From: Amorphophallus konjac
Lineage: Eukaryota > Streptophyta > Magnoliopsida > Alismatales > Araceae
Length of the DNA: 64,000 nt
Direction: 5' to 3'
Assembly: GCA_022559845.1 (NCBI GenBank)
Contig: CM040117.1
Span: forward strand, 148,432,732-148,496,731
The notes under the pieces were generated by a model that was not told where the DNA came from, did not search any database, and was given only the letters and a program-made list of their open reading frames with translations. Made by a program: the position numbers and the translations under genes. How positions within the stretch are numbered: the stretch's first letter is position 1; every line of letters begins with the position of its first letter. This document shows, one piece after another, positions 61,001-64,000 of the stretch.

Positions 61001-61115
61001 TGCATAGCGTTGACATCATTAAATGCAGGTAAGACTTATCAATGACTCATAGGTAGACATCATCAAAACAATAGAATCAAGTATGTTCTACACATGCCCA
61101 ACATTCTCCACAACA
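58095..61115 (-). repeat. 5' LTR of element B (3021 bp)
   Basis: Partner of 49853-52880. Its inner edge is fixed by the primer binding site and its outer edge by the CCCCT duplication. It differs from its partner by substitutions and short indels, for example in the TGTGTG run near 50290/58560. Confidence 0.93.
60265..60690. repeat. GTCGAC motif cluster in the other LTR of element B
   Basis: Counterpart of 52030-52460. Some hexamers intact in one LTR are mutated in the other (for example GTCGATTGAG near 60342 versus GTCGACCTGC near 52103). Confidence 0.85.
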
Positions 61116-61120
61116 CCCCT

Positions 61121-61807
61121 AACAGTAAAATTGGAGGGATGTTAGAAGATAAGAAGGAGAACAATAAGTTCTAAAGAAAGAACTTTAGAAGACGACGTTT
61201 TACCTCTGTTCTGCGCGATCCAAAATCTAGGGCTCGCGCAGGACGGTCTGGGTCCTATTTATAGGGAACGGACTAGGGTTAGGGTTTTAATTCGAATTGG
61301 GATCCTTATTTGATGTCAAGGCGATCTCCTAAGAGTCATGAGTAAGTTTTCCTTCTAGATCACATCCAAATCTGGCCAAATCTTGGATATAAATCCGAGT
61401 TTTTCGTGATTATCCACTTGCCTATTTCGGAACCAGACCACGATTGAACAGATACCACCTTCTCCAAGATGCGGTCGCGCGATAGACCGCGACCTCGTCC
61501 GATATTCCCGAAATTTGAGTTTTGTTCTAACCCAACTTCTAAGTTCCCTAGTTTCCCTAATTTGAGTAGGGAACTTTGCCCTATTATGTTTGTAGGGTTT
61601 GGGCCTCGGCCAAAAGACTCAAATTTAGGTTTTAAGACCATTTTTAAGTGGGCTTAATTATCTAGTTAATAGTTGGGCCTTTTTATCAAAGGATTTAACT
61701 TATAAATCTATTATTTAACTCATTTAAGTCTTTAAACCTATTCAAATATTTAAATAAATCTATTTAAATTTCTAAAAAATCTAAAAAATTAACAGAGGTG
61801 TTACGCA
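61121..61807 (-). repeat. Gypsy-type solo-LTR-like sequence, outer part
   Basis: Continues the sequence interrupted at 49852. Contains CTATAAATAG on the minus strand (61254-61263), a likely U3 TATA box, and ends AGGTGTTACG near 61807, resembling the outer end of a gypsy LTR with CA changed to CG. With 47446-49847 it makes about 3.1 kb. Confidence 0.45.
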
Positions 61808-62957
61808 AACGATAGTATCCTTTCATGTTTGGTGGATCAAGCCGAGTTCGGGTGGGTGAAAGACAATTAAATATGGACAGGATGGGGTTGACGCAGGGTG
61901 AAGTCACAATTTCTGACTCTTAAACATGACCAAAGTGGAATGCTCAGGTCAAAATGACCTGACACGTTCTCAAGACGTACGAACTTGACTCGTCTTTTAG
62001 CTCCACTTTGGTAGCGGTTTATCACCATGTTAACCTGAAAACGCGCCGGACTTATCATGTTTTGATTTGGCGGAGGCGACGCAGGCTTCACCGACTTAAC
62101 ACGGAGTAACCCGTGTTAACACCGCCTAACCTATCCCACCTCTCGCGCTGGGATACTTCATCCCATCGATTTATTTTACACATTCAACCCCTGCTTTATG
62201 TCCCACCCACCCACTGCAACCGTCGCATCCGCTGCAGGCCGCAGCCTTCGCCTTCCTCGAGGTCCCCTTCGTCTTCCTCCCGCTGTGCCTCTTCTTCTCG
62301 CAAAGCCCTCCATCCCGCGTCGGCGACGACAGGTCTGGCACTCGTGCTTCTTCATCCTCTTGCAAAACCCTCCATCCTCTGTTCACGGCCCGCGTCTTCA
62401 TCTACCTTGCGAAATCCCCTTCTAAAACCCTCTTGCATGTTGCTCGTTCAACCGACTCTTCGCCCCTCTACAGGGTTGGAGGAAGACGATGAGGCCGCCC
62501 CGGTCAGTACCTCTACACAATGGTCAAAGTGATGCTTTGATGGCTCTCCTTTCTGTCAGAAACGTACGGGCTCTGCCATGGTTCCCCTCCTCACCATCTC
62601 CTCTCTGCCAGGCGCTCTGTTCCATGGAAGAAGGTGCAGCTGTTGTAGGTTTCGTTGCAGTGTTCCATCCCTTCGCCGACCACTTCACAGCTTTCTTGTG
62701 ACTCTGCAGTAGGCCGAACCCCTCTTTAAAAGTGGCTCTTTCATCTTCCATTCTCTACACCGTGGAGGGAGCTCGAGGAAGACGATCGGGCGGGGGGCAT
62801 CCTATTCCTTCTCTGTGAGGAAGACGAGCCGGTGGTGGCCAGGTAGGTGTACTTGATGCAACCCCTCTCTATGTTAACGTAGCACGGCGGATAGAAGTGG
62901 GTTTCTCCTGTTTTTTGTTGGATATGTGATTTTCCTGTCATTTACGGAAATGATGAA
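61808..62957 (+). other. GC-rich block of uncertain nature
   Basis: 61808-62110 is non-coding and includes the near-palindrome CAGGTCAAAATGACCTG. 62150-62850 is GC- and CT-rich with an open frame (62113-62532, Ser/Pro/Arg-rich) that has low-complexity composition. It resembles the leader of a plant gene (AAACCCTC repeats, GAGGAAGACGAT twice at about 62482 and 62775, and a possible donor CCAG|GTAGGT at 62840). A first exon or leader of a gene continuing beyond the window is possible but not shown. Confidence 0.35.
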
Positions 62958-63272
62958 GTTCATCGTATGATATTCTTGTATGCATGGATATAATGCTTAC
63001 TGCGGCTTAATACATCTTCATACTAATTTTTTAACCTTTCATGTCTTTGCTTCTGTTTAGGTGTTCATCGTATGATATTCTTGTATGCATGGAAATAATT
63101 CTTACAATGGCTTAATAGATCTCCATACTATTTTTTTAACCTTTCATGTCTCTGCTTCTGTTTAGGTGTTCATCCTTTGATATTCTTGTATGCATCGCAA
63201 TCATTCTTACAATGGCTTAATACATCTCCATAATAGTTTTTTTTACCGTTCATGTCTTTGATTATGTTTAGG
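62958..63272 (+). repeat. Three tandem copies of a 105-bp unit
   Basis: Units start at 62958, 63063 and 63168 with GTTCATCGTATGATATTCTT (the third reads GTTCATCCTTTGATATTC). They share TTGTATGCAT, GGCTTAATA, CATACTA and CCTTTCATGTCTYTGCTTCT and end in TGTTTAGGT. Spacing is exactly 105 bp between starts. The third copy is the most diverged. Confidence 0.93.
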
Positions 63273-64000
63273 TTGTGTATTTATTACCCCCTTCTCAGTG
63301 GTTGTCATATGATTTTCCCCTTTCCGCATTGGTAACCACTTCATAGTGCCGAGCAACATCCTTTGTGCAGAGCATCGTTGTTTGAACTTTTGTTTAGGTT
63401 GTATGTTGAATTCCCCTGGTCAGCGGCTGTATAATGATTTTCCTGCCTTTATCTTGCATCAAAAGCGACAAAGCATAGGTAATCATTAAACCAGAGTTTG
63501 TTATCTTTCATTTTCTGGTATGCACATCAATTGCATTTTTTTCCAATATATGGACATCTCCTATTTTGTGTTCACTAATTTTTTTCCATTTAACTGTGTA
63601 ACTGGCTGGCTTTGAGTTTTCCTGGGTTCAGAGAATGTTGTGTGCATGGGGATTATGTTCATTTGGTCATTAAGATGGCTGAGCTTCATTTAGGGTCATC
63701 TTTATGCATTAGAGTTAAGTGTTTCTTAATCACCCCCCTCCCAACACACACACACACACACACACACACAAGGTTAACATTCAATATAACACATGCAGGA
63801 TAACAAGGTCAAGCATCAGTGGGACACCAGGTCATAATACAGTTGCCCTCCAAATGTTATACCATATAAATCAGGCTCATTTGTGACTTCCACATAGCAC
63901 TATCAGATTCATTTGCAAAGGCTGTAATTGGTTCTTCCCTGGGTTCAGAGAATGCTGTGTGCATGGGGATTATGTTCATTTTGTCATTAATGCTGTAGTG
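63273..64000. other. Non-coding end of window with AC microsatellite and a direct repeat
   Basis: An AC dinucleotide run lies at 63747-63770. A direct repeat of about 60 bp (CCTGGGTTCAGAGAATG followed by TGTGTGCATGGGGATTATG) occurs at 63622 and 63940. No coding sequence recognised. Confidence 0.6.

Larger units (their letters stand above)
49853..61115 (-). mobile_element. Complete but pol-less copia-type LTR retrotransposon B (11.26 kb)
   Basis: LTRs at 49853-52880 and 58095-61115 begin TGTTGTGTGCT and end CTCCACAACA. A perfect 5-bp target duplication CCCCT lies at 49848-49852 and 61116-61120. On the minus strand the primer binding site precedes the interior at 58081-58092 and a polypurine tract follows it at 52881-52898. 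The interior carries a gag with coiled coil and zinc knuckles, then about 3.1 kb without coding similarity. Protease, integrase, reverse transcriptase and RNase H are absent. Confidence 0.95.

Noticed and set aside
62113..62532. 139-residue open frame as a protein-coding gene
   Set aside because: Low-complexity Ser/Pro/Arg composition with overlapping open frames and no recognised family. It looks like a GC-rich leader.

Overview
The window is nuclear DNA of a flowering plant. It holds no prokaryotic operons. It has one spliced plant-type gene, AT-rich introns, and a dense mix of plant transposons: Ty3/gypsy, Ty1/copia, L1-type LINE, Mutator-like (MULE), hAT and a Tourist-like MITE. The species cannot be named from sequence alone. 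Very long transposon-filled introns suggest a large-genome, slowly purged angiosperm; that is inference.

Layout. 1-622 is unassigned. 623-5811 is the 5' half of a minus-strand Ty3/gypsy element (partial pol, gag, primer binding site, one 2.57-kb LTR). 5812-7651 holds TG microsatellites, GC-rich tandem repeats, a 231-bp MITE and the leader of the host gene. The host gene runs on the plus strand from about 7652 to 46593. It encodes an uncharacterised plant-specific protein with a basic Ser/Arg-rich N-terminus and a coiled-coil centre, read from eight exons (exon 7 less certain). Two introns are giant. Intron 3 (8506-25023) contains a complete 6.0-kb MULE with 9-bp target duplications, a complete 5.0-kb hAT with an 8-bp target duplication, a 507-bp non-autonomous hAT and an old 1.4-kb tandem duplication. 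Intron 7 (about 27191-46326) contains an LTR-like relic and a decayed L1-type LINE. That LINE is split by a 10.7-kb LTR element, whose 3' LTR in turn carries a 100-bp SINE-like insertion. Downstream of the gene, a gypsy-type solo-LTR-like sequence (47446-49847 plus 61121-61807) is split by a second 11.3-kb LTR element on the minus strand. 61808-64000 holds a GC-rich block, a 3 x 105 bp tandem repeat and an AC microsatellite.

Main observations. The reading frame of the host gene can be rebuilt across about 39 kb, with every supported intron in phase 0 and one apparent GC-AG intron. Both complete LTR elements have good LTRs, primer binding sites, polypurine tracts and target duplications, but neither carries a recognisable protease, integrase, reverse transcriptase or RNase H. 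One keeps only a gag with a long coiled coil and several zinc knuckles. The other keeps a degraded copia-type gag plus a long broken reading frame resembling the 'putative plant transposon protein' domain. Several elements carry their own clustered short motif: TAGGCG, GTCGAC, GTTTCGGCCGAAAC, and TGACGC/GCGTCA hairpins. In the gypsy gag-pol, the hAT transposase and the second copia-type gag, premature stops are TAG or TAA at positions explicable by C-to-T or G-to-A changes.
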